In this document: in pieces, positions 40,243-48,904 of the stretch
Position numbering within the stretch: the first letter of the stretch is position 1
Layout: the number at the start of each line of letters is the position of its first letter
Assembly (NCBI GenBank): GCA_964348665.1
Contig: CAYGDP010000016.1
Span: 1-64,000 of the forward strand
DNA from: CAYGDP01 sp964348665
GTDB taxonomy: Bacteria > Verrucomicrobiota > Verrucomicrobiia > Palsa-1439 > CAYGDP01
Length of the DNA: 64,000 bases
Reading direction: 5' to 3'
Notes under the pieces: model-generated
What the model was told of the DNA's origin: nothing
Databases searched by the model: none
Seen by the model: the letters and a program-made list of their open reading frames with translations, nothing else
Translations under genes and position numbers: made by a program

Positions 40243-41679
40243 CTACTTTTTAATCGCATTCTTTACCAGCTTTTCTCCAGCCTTGAGCAGCTCGGCCACG
40301 CCGCGTTCGCCTTCGGCCTCGGCATAAACCCGGACGACGGGTTCGGTGCCCGAGGCGCGCACCAAGAGCCAGGGGGCATCGCCCGCCAGCCATTTGATCC
40401 CGTCTTCGGTTTGGATTTTGTCCACGGTGGATTTTCCAAGTGTCGTTGGGGAAGCCGCTTTGAGTGCGGTGAAAAATGCGTTCCGGTCTCCCGGCTCGAT
40501 GTGCATATCCACGCGACCGAATCGGAGCTTGCCAAATTCCTTATCGAGCTGCGCCAGGAGCCGCGGGATGCCTTTCTTTTCGACGGCAAGCATTTCCAAG
40601 AGAAGCATTCCCGCCAGAAATCCGTCGCGTTCAGGAATGTGACCGCGCACACCGTAGCCGCCGCTCTCTTCAACGCCAATCAATACGTCCTTTGCGCGCA
40701 TCAGTTTGCAGGTGTGTTTGAAACCAACGGGCGTTTCGATGCACTCCAATCCCAGCGCATCGGCGATCCGCTTGCACCACGCGCTCATGTTGATGCTTTT
40801 CACGACGGCGCCGCGTTGTTTTCGGTTGCGTGCGAGATGCAACAGCAGCAGCGCGAGAATTTGGTGCGGTGTCAGATAATTGCCGTGACCGTCGGTCGCT
40901 CCAAGGCGGTCGGCATCGCCGTCGGTGGCCAGCCCGATGTCCGCGGGATGTTTGCGTAGATATTGTTGGAGCGCGCCGAGATTCTGCTCGATCGGTTCGG
41001 GCGGCAAACCGCCAAAGAGCGGGTCGCGCGTCGCGCGGATGGTCACGACACGGGTGTTGGAGCCTTTCAGGAGTTCGGAGAAAAATGTTTTTCCCGTGCC
41101 GTGCATGGAATCGTGTACGGCGCGCAGCCGAGCGCGCTTGAGTCGCGGCCAGTCCACGTAATCGCGAATCGCCTTCGCATGTTCGGCGCGCAGACCACGC
41201 AACACAACCCTCCCCTGCCCCATCGCGTCGCGCAACAACAACCGCTTCGGCTCGGTTGCACCGATAAGTTTCTCGACTTGCGAAGTTTCTTCCGGATCGG
41301 CCGGGCCGGCATACGCTCCCTTGACCTTGAACCCGTTGAACTGCGGCGGATTATGGCTGGCCGTGATCATCACGCCGCCCACAAGGCCGTGTTTTTTCAC
41401 CGCGAACGATACGCCGGGCGTCGTCGCCGCGCCGTCGCTCAACCAGCAGGTAATTCCATTCGCCGAGAGCACTTCGGCGGTCGCTTCGGCAAATTTCTCG
41501 GAAAGAAAGCGATGATCGTAACCGATCACGGCACGGTTACCGGTAGAGCCGCCAGTGCCATCATGTTGCTGTTTCCAATAATCGGCCAAGGCTTGTGCGA
41601 CGATCCGCACGTTGGAGAACGTAAACTCATCCGCAATGACCGCGCGCCAGCCATCGGTGCCAAATTTGATTGTAGCCAT
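40243..41679 (-). CDS. Phosphoglucomutase/phosphomannomutase
   Basis: This 478-residue alpha-D-phosphohexomutase starts MATIKFGTDGWRAVIADEFT. It has the active Ser loop MITASHNPPQFNGFK, the metal loop ATDGDADRLG, the sugar loop VEESGGYG and the phosphate loop RASGTEPVVRVY. It interconverts hexose 1- and 6-phosphates (glycogen or lipopolysaccharide precursors). It has its own leaderless-looking promoter. Confidence 0.93.
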   Translation of the reverse strand: MATIKFGTDGWRAVIADEFTFSNVRIVAQALADYWKQQHDGTGGSTGNRAVIGYDHRFLSEKFAEATAEVLSANGITCWLSDGAATTPGVSFAVKKHGLVGGVMITASHNPPQFNGFKVKGAYAGPADPEETSQVEKLIGATEPKRLLLRDAMGQGRVVLRGLRAEHAKAIRDYVDWPRLKRARLRAVHDSMHGTGKTFFSELLKGSNTRVVTIRATRDPLFGGLPPEPIEQNLGALQQYLRKHPADIGLATDGDADRLGATDGHGNYLTPHQILALLLLHLARNRKQRGAVVKSINMSAWCKRIADALGLECIETPVGFKHTCKLMRAKDVLIGVEESGGYGVRGHIPERDGFLAGMLLLEMLAVEKKGIPRLLAQLDKEFGKLRFGRVDMHIEPGDRNAFFTALKAASPTTLGKSTVDKIQTEDGIKWLAGDAPWLLVRASGTEPVVRVYAEAEGERGVAELLKAGEKLVKNAIKK

Positions 41680-41688
41680 GACCCGCGC

Positions 41689-41717
41689 ACGCTATCGGAA
41701 GCGCAGAACAGAGTCAA
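41689..41717 (-). promoter_or_regulatory. Promoter of the phosphohexomutase gene
   Basis: On the minus strand: TTGACT (41712-41717), a 17-nt spacer and TAGCGT (41689-41694). The ATG is 10 nt after. The same -35, spacing and -10 plus the following GCGCG are found before rpe. Confidence 0.65.
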
Positions 41718-41744
41718 GAACGGGACATGGGTAAACAGAGATTG

Positions 41745-42434
41745 TCAATGCGAGGGACTTGAACTGGCTGCGCTCTGGCGAATTTCTTGAATCGCGCGCG
41801 CGAGGTCAGGAGCGCGATAAACGGAGTTTCCGGCGACAAAAACATTGGCGCCAGCTTCGGCACATAGCTGGGCGGTCTGTGCATTGATACCGCCATCTAC
41901 TTCGATTTGAACGAAGGATTGAGGGCCGAGCTTTGAGTGAAGGAACCGAATTTTGTCGAGGACTTCGGGGATGAATGCCTGGCCGCCAAATCCCGGGTTG
42001 ACGGTCATGCAAAGGAGAATATCTATCTGGTCGAGGTACGGGAGAATCTTTTCGGCGGGCGTTGGCGGATTGATGGCGAGTCCGCGTCGGCAGCCGAGCG
42101 ATTTGATTGTCGCGAGCGTGGTCGCGACATCGTGTTTCGCGTGGTCGTCCACGTGAACGGTGATATTGGTCGCGCCTGCCTTGGCGAATTCGGTGACGTA
42201 ACGGTCTGGATGTTCGATGAGGAGATGGACGTCAAGCGGCAGGCGCGTGGCCTGCTTGAGAGCGGCGACGACTTGTGAGCCGAAGGTGATATTGGGGACG
42301 AAATGCCCGTCCATGACATCGCAGTGTAACCAATCACCGCCACCTTCCTCCGCGCGTTTGGATTCGCTGGCGAACTGACCAAAGTCTCCGGCCAGAATGG
42401 ATGGGGCAATAATGGCTGGATGCTTTGTTGTCAC
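41745..42434 (-). CDS. rpe: Ribulose-phosphate 3-epimerase
   Basis: This 229-residue TIM-barrel enzyme of the pentose phosphate pathway begins at a GTG giving (M)TTKHPAIIAPSILAGDF. It has LHCDVMDGHFVPNITFG, DVHLLIEHPDRY, CMTVNPGFGGQAFI and IEVDGGINAQT. The GTG is 7 nt after a -10 hexamer, so no leader or ribosome-binding site is available. Confidence 0.95.
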   Translation of the reverse strand: MTTKHPAIIAPSILAGDFGQFASESKRAEEGGGDWLHCDVMDGHFVPNITFGSQVVAALKQATRLPLDVHLLIEHPDRYVTEFAKAGATNITVHVDDHAKHDVATTLATIKSLGCRRGLAINPPTPAEKILPYLDQIDILLCMTVNPGFGGQAFIPEVLDKIRFLHSKLGPQSFVQIEVDGGINAQTAQLCAEAGANVFVAGNSVYRAPDLARAIQEIRQSAASSSPSH

Positions 42435-42440
42435 TCGCGC

Positions 42441-42469
42441 ACGCTAGCCTATGAAGCGAACCGAGTCAA
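42441..42469 (-). promoter_or_regulatory. Promoter of rpe, leaderless
   Basis: On the minus strand: TTGACT (42464-42469), a 17-nt spacer and TAGCGT (42441-42446). The start codon is 7 nt past the -10, at the expected transcription start. Confidence 0.65.
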
Positions 42470-42486
42470 GAAACAGCGGGCGATAT

Positions 42487-42963
42487 TCATTCCCAATACC
42501 CGAGAGTGGCAAGGATTCGGTAGATCCATGCTGCCAGAAACAATATCGCCAAGACGACAGCTACTTTCTTCCATGGCAACCGGACGCGACGAATCGTACG
42601 TCCCGTCGTCAGGGACATCGCCGCGTCAATCATCGCGCCAATCATCAGAACGAATAGTAACAAGCCAAATGGTTGCATTCGTGCTGCCATCCCCCACTCG
42701 CCTCGCACAGCCCACACGAACGCACGAGTCATCCCGCACGTTCCACAAGGCAAACTCGTCATCACGCGAAATGGACAACTCGGTTGCAGTTGCGGTTTTA
42801 CTGCGCTCCCGTCGGGTGTCGGCTCCAACCAAAATGCCACCGTCAAGACCGCCATTCCGCACAACATAATCCCGCTGTCCAGCCACCATGTCCGCACCCG
42901 TGGCGGCACTGCACCCTCCGGCGCAGTCGCCTGCTTCAGCTTGGGCTTGCAATCAGCGTCCAT
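42487..42963 (-). CDS. DUF2752 membrane protein
   Basis: The protein has 158 residues from MDADCKPKLK with three hydrophobic segments. The family signature CPFRVMTSLPCGTCGMTRAF lies between helices 1 and 2. DUF2752 proteins are small membrane proteins of unknown role. The start codon is on the opposite strand of an ATG of the ispA frame (CATG), so upstream elements of the two genes overlap. Confidence 0.87.
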   Translation of the reverse strand: MDADCKPKLKQATAPEGAVPPRVRTWWLDSGIMLCGMAVLTVAFWLEPTPDGSAVKPQLQPSCPFRVMTSLPCGTCGMTRAFVWAVRGEWGMAARMQPFGLLLFVLMIGAMIDAAMSLTTGRTIRRVRLPWKKVAVVLAILFLAAWIYRILATLGYWE

Positions 42964-42974
42964 GTCGGTAGCAT
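42947..42974 (+). promoter_or_regulatory. Promoter of the ispA-type gene
   Basis: TTGCAA (42947-42952), a 16-nt spacer and TAGCAT (42969-42974). It favours the GTG at 42986 as start over the ATG at 42962, which lies upstream of the -10. Confidence 0.5.
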
Positions 42975-42997
42975 ACCCGAAATCTGTGCAAATCAAA
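42970..42997 (-). promoter_or_regulatory. Promoter of the DUF2752 gene, overlapping the ispA promoter
   Basis: On the minus strand: TTTGAT (42992-42997), a 16-nt spacer and TATGCT (42970-42975). The two -10 boxes share five bases on opposite strands (tagcata). The ATG at 42963 is 7 nt beyond, giving a leaderless start. Confidence 0.5.
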
Positions 42998-43867
42998 GTC
43001 TACCTTCAGCACCGGCTTGAAACTGTCAACCGCGCGCTCGACAGCGCCCTCCCGCGCGCCAGTGTCGCGCCGCCCACCATTCATCGTGCTATGCGTTACT
43101 CACTCTTTGCCGGCGGCAAGCGTCTTCGCCCCATTCTCGCCATCGCTGGTTGCGAAGCTGTCGGGGGCAAAATTGCCAACGGACTCCCCTCGGCATGCGC
43201 CGTCGAGATGATTCATACCTACTCGCTGATTCATGATGACCTGCCGTGCATGGACAACGACGATTTTCGCCGCAGTAAACCGACTAATCACAAGGTTTTC
43301 GGCGACGGCATCGCGGTGCTGGCTGGCGATGCGTTGCTTACGCAGGCGTTTGAAGTAATCGCGAAAACCAAACCGACCTCACGCCATTCGACAGCGGATT
43401 TTATTGAAGAACTTGCTCTCACCTCCGGCTCCCTTAAACTGATTGCCGGCCAAGTCGCGGACATCGAAGGCGAAGGCAACCCCGTTTCACCTGCGCAGCT
43501 TCGTTGGATTCACGAGCGCAAGACCGCCGCGCTCATCACGACCAGCATTCGTCTCGGCGCGATGGCGGGCAACGCGACTCCCGCGCAACTCCGGTCGCTC
43601 ACGAAATTCGGCCATGCTGTCGGTCTCGCGTTCCAGATCATTGATGACATCCTCGATGCCACACAAACGACGGAGCAGTTGGGAAAAACCGCGGGTAAAG
43701 ACGCGAAGGCGGACAAAGCGACGTATCCGAAGATACTTGGCCTCGACGGCGCGCAAGCCGAGGCAACCAAGTGGACGCGCACGGCGTTTGCGTCCCTGGA
43801 AAGTTTTGGCCGCGAAGCCGAACCTCTCCGCGCCATCGGGCGGTATTTATTGGAACGGAAGAGTTAA
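42986..43867 (+). CDS. ispA: Short-chain polyprenyl diphosphate synthase (FPP/GGPP type)
   Basis: The enzyme has about 293 residues from the GTG at 42986 (the ATG at 42962 is the alternative). Motifs are AGGKRLRPILAIA, the first Asp motif LIHDDLPCMDNDD (the CM insertion is typical of bacterial FPP/GGPP synthases), FGDGIAVLAGDALLT and the second Asp motif FQIIDDILDAT. It makes the C15 or C20 precursor and is distinct from the DUF116 fusion enzyme at 2280. Confidence 0.92.
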   Translation: MQIKVYLQHRLETVNRALDSALPRASVAPPTIHRAMRYSLFAGGKRLRPILAIAGCEAVGGKIANGLPSACAVEMIHTYSLIHDDLPCMDNDDFRRSKPTNHKVFGDGIAVLAGDALLTQAFEVIAKTKPTSRHSTADFIEELALTSGSLKLIAGQVADIEGEGNPVSPAQLRWIHERKTAALITTSIRLGAMAGNATPAQLRSLTKFGHAVGLAFQIIDDILDATQTTEQLGKTAGKDAKADKATYPKILGLDGAQAEATKWTRTAFASLESFGREAEPLRAIGRYLLERKS

Positions 43868-43924
43868 CCCGCGAAACACGCGGAAAACGCGAAAATATTC
43901 GCGCCATTTCGCGTATTTCGTGGG
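43868..43924. repeat. Dyad-rich cgcgaaa repeat after ispA
   Basis: A hairpin ccgcg-aaaca-cgcgg follows the stop, inside a larger imperfect palindrome (gcgaaacacgcggaaaacgc ... cgcgtatttcgtggg). A related copy of the right half lies at 44207-44242, so the small gene between is bounded by direct repeats of about 36 nt. Confidence 0.7.
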
Positions 43925-43950
43925 CAATCAAATCTCTCCCAAAATCGCCT

Positions 43951-44187
43951 TCACTGCCGGCGGTCGCGATGCTGATAGACCGGAGGATTCTTATCGTCAG
44001 ACTTCGGCTTCGACAAGGCATTCTTCAATCGTCGCAACAAACGGCGAACCAAAACGGTAGCGAATCCGACAACCAAAGTGACGATAACGGCCACTGTTAC
44101 CACTATGACAAGAATCACGGTCCAGTAGATTGCCACGATGACCCATCCGTCACCGCGATAGTCGCTTAACGCAATGAGGTAACTCAT
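43951..44187 (-). CDS. Small single-span membrane protein
   Basis: The protein has 78 residues from MSYLIALSDYRGDGW. One long hydrophobic segment (VIVAIYWTVILVIVVTVAVI and continuing) is followed by a very basic tail (RRLLRRLKNALSKPKSDDK). I do not recognise a family. It is plausible as a real gene from this organisation, but there is no homology support here. Confidence 0.45.
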   Translation of the reverse strand: MSYLIALSDYRGDGWVIVAIYWTVILVIVVTVAVIVTLVVGFATVLVRRLLRRLKNALSKPKSDDKNPPVYQHRDRRQ

Positions 44188-44204
44188 GTTTTCCATTCTT
44201 AACA

Positions 44205-44262
44205 ATCTTTCGCGTCATTTTGCGTTTTTCGCGGGCCATTATCAGAGATCCTTCGCTGACGC
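44205..44262. repeat. Repeat sequence at the lpxB 3' boundary
   Basis: The first part (tttcgcgtcattttgcgttt) repeats 43898-43930. The second part contains gatccttcgctgacgctcag and atgaca, a hairpin-forming word. lpxB ends directly at this element, and its last codons (SELSS) run into it. Confidence 0.65.
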
Positions 44263-45414
44263 TCAGGATGACAATTCGGAGAGGATCGCCTTTGCTGCGC
44301 GTTCGCTGGCGCCGGACGATCCTAGCTTCTTTACCACTTCCGCCAAATCCAACCGTTGCTGGTTGCGTTTGTCGGATTGCTGAAGGAGTTCCAAGGTCGC
44401 ACTGGCGATGGCTTGGGGACTAGCTTTGTCTTGAACCAGTTCCGGCACGATTTGGCGCCCAGCGAGGATATTCGGCATCGCGATATGTGGCACCTGAATC
44501 AGTGCGCGCCCCGCGAAATACGTCGGCCACGCCACTCGATACACGACAACCATTGGACACCCGAAAAATGCGCACTCAACCGTCGCGGTGCCGCTGGCGA
44601 CGATCGCGACTTGCGCTTCTTGCAATACTTTCGCCGTGTCGCCGACCACGACGCGAATGGTTGGCGCTTTCAGTTCGCGCGCCAGTTCGGCGCTCGCTGC
44701 CGCCGCGACGAATTGCACTTGAGGTTCAACTTTCCGAATGATCTCCGCCGCTTGCACAAGTGGATGCCAAAGCTTGCTTACCTCGTTCTTCCGACTGCCC
44801 GGCAATAATGCGATCAATTTTTCACGTCGGACGGTTTTTAATTGGAGCGGCGAAAGACGCTCGACGAGCGGATGACCAACGCAAACAACGCGGAACGACG
44901 GCGTGCGCTGTGCATACCAGTCTTGTTCGAATGGAAACAGACACAGCATCAGGTCGCAGCATTGCGCTAGAGCTTCTGCACGTTCCGGTCTCGACGCCCA
45001 GACTTGCGGGCTGACGAAGTAGATGATTTTGCCGCGATAACCGCGGGCGCGGAGCGCTTCGGCAAAGCGGAGATTAAAACCAGCAAAATCGGTCAGCACG
45101 ACGGCGGTCGGTTTCCGTTTCTCCACTTCGGCAAGAAGCTGGTCGAAGATTCGTTTGAACTTGAAATAATTTCTGGCGACCTCGATCAAGCCGACGACCG
45201 CGAGTTTGGTCAGGTCCACGACCCGTTCGCAACCGGCCGCGTGCAATTTCGGTCCTGCCGCGCCCCAGATTCGCAGGTCAGGGGAAAGCCGGCGAAGCGC
45301 GTCGCAAACCCCGGCGGCGTTTTGGTCGCCACTGGGTTCACCGGCAACGAACATCACAGAGCGTTTAATCGTTGAATCGTTATTGCGTTGAATTGGCGAT
45401 TCATTCATTTGCAA
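44263..45414 (-). CDS. lpxB: Lipid-A-disaccharide synthase
   Basis: This GT19 enzyme of up to 383 residues joins UDP-diacylglucosamine and lipid X. Motifs are VMFVAGEPSGDQNAAGV, VLTDFAGFNLRFAE, YFVSPQVWASRPERA, ALLPGSRKNEV and SGTATVECAFFGCPMVVVYR. The first about 18 residues (MNESPIQRNNDSTIKRS) come from low-complexity spacer sequence, so the true start may be the Met at 45408 or an internal one. It is encoded before a Gfo/Idh gene on the same strand. Confidence 0.93.
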   Translation of the reverse strand: MQMNESPIQRNNDSTIKRSVMFVAGEPSGDQNAAGVCDALRRLSPDLRIWGAAGPKLHAAGCERVVDLTKLAVVGLIEVARNYFKFKRIFDQLLAEVEKRKPTAVVLTDFAGFNLRFAEALRARGYRGKIIYFVSPQVWASRPERAEALAQCCDLMLCLFPFEQDWYAQRTPSFRVVCVGHPLVERLSPLQLKTVRREKLIALLPGSRKNEVSKLWHPLVQAAEIIRKVEPQVQFVAAAASAELARELKAPTIRVVVGDTAKVLQEAQVAIVASGTATVECAFFGCPMVVVYRVAWPTYFAGRALIQVPHIAMPNILAGRQIVPELVQDKASPQAIASATLELLQQSDKRNQQRLDLAEVVKKLGSSGASERAAKAILSELSS

Positions 45415-45459
45415 AAAATCCGGTGAAACAATTTAACCATTCAACTATTTAACAATTCG

Positions 45460-46479
45460 TCAAGAATTCGCACCATGAATGCGTTCGGTCACCGTCATCG
45501 CCAGCACCAGCGCGTCGGTCGCGACTTCCCCGGATACCAACGGTGGCCGTCCCGCGCGGACACACTCGACAAAATGGCGCAGTTCGAGCGTCAGCGGCTC
45601 GTCTTTTTCGATAGGGACAGGTTCGCGAACGATCTTTTTGCCTGCAAATTCGGACACGACCGTCGCGTCTTTGCCGGCGAGAAGTTTTTTCAGCAAACTC
45701 GATTCGCGCGCGTCGTCGGCGGCCAATCGGTAGATTTGACCTTCCTGTCGCATGTAATCGAGGCTGATGTAGGCGCTGCTTTGGAAGACGCGGATTTTTC
45801 GCATCCGCTCCACGCTGACCCGACTGGCGGTGATATTGGCGACACAACCGTTGGCGAACCGGAGGCGGACATTGGCGATATCCTCGCTCTTACTCAAGAC
45901 AGGGATCCCGACGGCGTCGAGCGATTCGATGTTCGATTTCACGATGGCGAGGATCAAATCGAAATCATGGATCATCAAGTCGAGGACGACCCCGATGTCG
46001 GTGGAACGATTGGGGAACGGCGAGAGCCGATGCACCTCGATGAAACGAGGATCGGTGAGGACGCTTTCGAGGTAGCGCATGACGGGATTGAACCGTTCAA
46101 CGTGACCCACCTGGAGGATGCAGTTGTTTTCTCGGGCGAGACGGACAAGTTCCTGCGCTTGCGCGAGATTGGATGAGATCGGTTTTTCGATGAGCGTGTG
46201 TCGGCCCGCTCCGAGAAAGATTTTACCGACCTCGCAATGGCGTTCGGTGGGTGTGCAGATGCTTACGGCATCGCAGCCGATTGCCATTTCGTCGAGTGAA
46301 TTGAAGGCGCAACAGCCAAATTTCTTTTTTGCGTCACGTACTTTGGCGGGGTCGGAGTCGAAGATGCCCGTCAATTCAACACGCAGCGATGGATCGCGTT
46401 CGAGCTTTCGATACACGGCGGCGTGGAGGCTGCCGACGTGGCCAACGCCAACGACGCCGATTTTGAGTGGAGCGTTCAT
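45460..46479 (-). CDS. Gfo/Idh/MocA-family oxidoreductase, possibly GnnA-like
   Basis: The protein has 339 residues from MNAPLKIGVVGVGHVGSLHA (NAD-binding GxGxxG). It has ICTPTERHCEVG, LIEKPISSNLAQ (EKP motif) and LDLMIHDFDLIL. Dehydrogenases of this type next to lpx genes can oxidise UDP-GlcNAc at C3 for 2,3-diamino lipid A (GnnA). No partner aminotransferase of GnnB type is adjacent, so the specific role is open. Confidence 0.85.
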   Translation of the reverse strand: MNAPLKIGVVGVGHVGSLHAAVYRKLERDPSLRVELTGIFDSDPAKVRDAKKKFGCCAFNSLDEMAIGCDAVSICTPTERHCEVGKIFLGAGRHTLIEKPISSNLAQAQELVRLARENNCILQVGHVERFNPVMRYLESVLTDPRFIEVHRLSPFPNRSTDIGVVLDLMIHDFDLILAIVKSNIESLDAVGIPVLSKSEDIANVRLRFANGCVANITASRVSVERMRKIRVFQSSAYISLDYMRQEGQIYRLAADDARESSLLKKLLAGKDATVVSEFAGKKIVREPVPIEKDEPLTLELRHFVECVRAGRPPLVSGEVATDALVLAMTVTERIHGANS

Positions 46480-46538
46480 CTGTATTGACTTGCTGTATAA
46501 CAGAAGGCAAAGTCGCGGCAAAGAGCAAAGGCAATGCC

Positions 46539-46928
46539 ATGACAACGATCAACCGACGAACGTTTCTGGCGCAATCGGGCGCGAGCGTAGCGGGGTTGGC
46601 GCTATCCGGAACGATGACTGAAGCGACCGGGAACTTGCGTCACGAAGCCGCCTCGAAATACATTCGCAGCGGCAAACTCGGCAAGCTGTGGCTGGTGCGC
46701 GTGAGCGACGATGACAACCCGATTCTACGGCTCCTTGGACAAACAAGTCCGCCACGGGCGACGCAAACAAATGGACAGTGCGCCGTTACGGATTATCCTG
46801 GATTCACCCTCGTTCGCACGAGGGGAAAAAACAGGTCCACGACTTTCTTTGGCAGCGAAGGCACGCTCTACCTCGACGACGCCGGCTGGTCGGTTACGCC
46901 GGTGCCTATTTCGGGGCAGGCGGCGTAA
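46539..46928 (+). pseudogene. Remnant of a Tat-exported Gfo/Idh oxidoreductase
   Basis: It starts with a full Tat signal (TINRRTFLAQSGASVAGLALSG). It then jumps to fragments typical of different parts of such dehydrogenases: HEAASKYIRSGKLGKLWLVR and FFGSEGTLYLDDAGWSVTP. The total length of 129 codons is about a third of normal. The NAD-binding domain is missing. Internal deletions are the simplest explanation. Confidence 0.7.
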
Positions 46929-47520
46929 GCGAGATTTTAATCTTCGTGTTCGGGTTATCGTTGCCATCAGTGAAACGCAACCGGCCAGACCAGTCGCCGC
47001 CTTCTTCGATGATTTTGAAGACGATGGTATTGCTGCCTTTGGTCAGCGTCACTTCCGCTTCATCCTGATCAATGTCCGTGCCGCGCGGCGTTTCGTTGCG
47101 AATGACTTCCTTGCCATTAATCCAGAGAACCGCTTGATCGTCGGAGCCGGTTTTTGCTTTGCCTTTCCAATCGTTCTCAACGATGACATAGCAGACCGCG
47201 TACGCAGCGGCGTTGTCTGCGCCGTTGATCGTCTCGAAATTCAACAAGCCGGTTTCATCGGCTTCCTGTGCCTCCCACGTGAAGGTTTCGCTGCCGATCT
47301 TGATTTTTTCGCCTGCTTTGGGTTGAATTTTGCCCTGGCCTTTAATGTGCTCGACGTCGAGGGCGGCCGCGCCGGTTTCGCTATCGAGCGTGATCGGAAG
47401 CACGCAGAGCCAATTTGCGATGAACCCCTCGTCGTTGGGTTTATAAGTTTTGTCCTGGGCAAAGTTCGCTCCGGCCAGCGCAACCGCGACGGCAAATGTT
47501 AGAATCGTTTGTTTCTTCAT
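46906..47520 (-). CDS. Exported beta-sandwich protein, paralogue 1
   Basis: The protein has 204 residues with a signal peptide (MKKQTILTFAVAVALAGANFA). The rest is beta-rich: GFIANWLCVLPITL, AYAVCYVIVEND, GSDDQAVLWINGKEV, and TLTKGSNTIVFKIIEEGGDW before the end SLTPPAPK. It resembles a galactose-binding-like sandwich. It lies 17 nt after its paralogue on the same strand. Function is unknown. Confidence 0.7.
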   Translation of the reverse strand: MKKQTILTFAVAVALAGANFAQDKTYKPNDEGFIANWLCVLPITLDSETGAAALDVEHIKGQGKIQPKAGEKIKIGSETFTWEAQEADETGLLNFETINGADNAAAYAVCYVIVENDWKGKAKTGSDDQAVLWINGKEVIRNETPRGTDIDQDEAEVTLTKGSNTIVFKIIEEGGDWSGRLRFTDGNDNPNTKIKISLTPPAPK

Positions 47521-47537
47521 GGTTTCCATTTCTGCCG

Positions 47538-48158
47538 CTACTTAGGCGGCGTGAGTGTTACTTTGATGTTTTGTAGCGGATTTCCCGTTTGATTGGCAAG
47601 CGACAACGAGCCGGCAAATCCTCCACCTCCATTGACGACAATCATCAGGATCGTATTCGAGCCGGCATTCAGCGTGAACAAGTTGCTCACGTCTTCATCC
47701 GCGCGAAATCCTCGCGGCCCGGTAAATCTAGACACTTCCTTGCCGTTCACAAAGACAATGATTTGGTCGTCGGATCCTGTCAGCGCGATCACGCTTGGTG
47801 TTGCGGCTTCCGCAACAACATAGCAAACCGCGAAAGCCATGCAGTTGTCCGTGGCGGTGCCGTTCGAGGGGTTGAAGTCCAGCTTCCCGCGATCGGCGAC
47901 TTGGGTCTTCCAATCGAAGGATTTGCCGCCAACTTGAATCTTGTCTCCCGCTTTAGGTTTGAGCTTGGCGGCAGTTTTTGCAACGTCTGAATCCAGAACC
48001 GCCGCGCCACGTTGTTCAGCCAGCGGCACAGGCACCGCGACCAGCCAGTTGGTCACGAAACCGCGCTTGTCCAGCGGGAACGTTTGGTCCTGCGCATGAC
48101 CCAAGAGCGAGGTCAAGGCTATCAGGGCCGCGAATAAGAGATAATTCGACCGCCTCAT
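47538..48158 (-). CDS. Exported beta-sandwich protein, paralogue 2
   Basis: The protein has 206 residues with a signal peptide (MRRSNYLLFAALIALTSLLGHA). It shares with paralogue 1 GFVTNWLVAVPVPL, KPKAGDKIQVGG, AFAVCYVVAE, GSDDQIIVFVNGKEV and the end VTLTPPK. The pair is a tandem duplication that has diverged considerably. It may be a cell-surface sugar-binding module. No catalytic residues are evident. Confidence 0.7.
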   Translation of the reverse strand: MRRSNYLLFAALIALTSLLGHAQDQTFPLDKRGFVTNWLVAVPVPLAEQRGAAVLDSDVAKTAAKLKPKAGDKIQVGGKSFDWKTQVADRGKLDFNPSNGTATDNCMAFAVCYVVAEAATPSVIALTGSDDQIIVFVNGKEVSRFTGPRGFRADEDVSNLFTLNAGSNTILMIVVNGGGGFAGSLSLANQTGNPLQNIKVTLTPPK

Positions 48159-48220
48159 CGGTTTCTTCGACGCGCTTATAGGCGAACTATTCAGAATCGT
48201 CAATCTAAAAGCCATTCTGG

Positions 48221-48904
48221 TCAGGCGCGCCGCTCGATTTCATGCCATTCCTGTTTCAGCTTCACCACGGTATCAGCCGGACAATACCCCCGCCACATCA
48301 CGCCGGCATAAATTAGGGAGCGCCTCCCGACGATGCTGGCGGGATTCAAGACCGCGTTGCAACCAATCTCCACACGATCCCCAATGATTGCTCCAAACTT
48401 TCGTAAACCCGTGTCCAGGCGTTTCCCCTCGTGTTCGATGAAAACATTGCCCGCGATAAGCTTTACGTTCGAGAGAATCACGCCGGCGCCAAGATGCGCT
48501 TTGTGGCCGAGGACCGAATCTCCGACGTAATTGAAATGCGGCACGGTCGCGCGGTTGAAAAGCAGGCAGTTCTTGAATTCGCTTGCGTGACCCAGCACAC
48601 AGCCGTCACCAACAATCACGTTCTCGCGGACGTAGGCGCCGGACGCGACCCGGCAGTTGCAACCAATAATCGCCGGCCCTTTTATGAATGCTCCGTCCTC
48701 CACGACTGTTCCCTCCCCTACGAAAACATCCTTGCCAATAAACGGTCGCCCAACTTTCTTGCCGCGAAACTTTCGCTTCAGTTTTGCTTTGATGAAACCC
48801 TCGAATCGCGGCATCGCTTGCCACACGAACTCGCAGCCGTCGAAAACTTCGACAGCAGGACATTCCGATAAATCCAGCAAATCACTTGGGCGAAATGGGA
48901 ACAT
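48221..48904 (-). CDS. Left-handed beta-helix acyltransferase-like protein
   Basis: The protein has 227 residues. Hexapeptide repeats run from about residue 55 to 205 (IGKDVFVGEGTVVEDGAFI, IIGCNCRVASGAYVREN, ILSNVKLIAGNVFIEHEGK, IIGDRVEIGCNAVLNPASIV). It looks like the C-terminal half of GlmU-type enzymes without the nucleotidyltransferase half. N-acetyltransferase or nucleotidyl-sugar-linked function is possible; the substrate is unknown. Confidence 0.82.
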   Translation of the reverse strand: MFPFRPSDLLDLSECPAVEVFDGCEFVWQAMPRFEGFIKAKLKRKFRGKKVGRPFIGKDVFVGEGTVVEDGAFIKGPAIIGCNCRVASGAYVRENVIVGDGCVLGHASEFKNCLLFNRATVPHFNYVGDSVLGHKAHLGAGVILSNVKLIAGNVFIEHEGKRLDTGLRKFGAIIGDRVEIGCNAVLNPASIVGRRSLIYAGVMWRGYCPADTVVKLKQEWHEIERRA

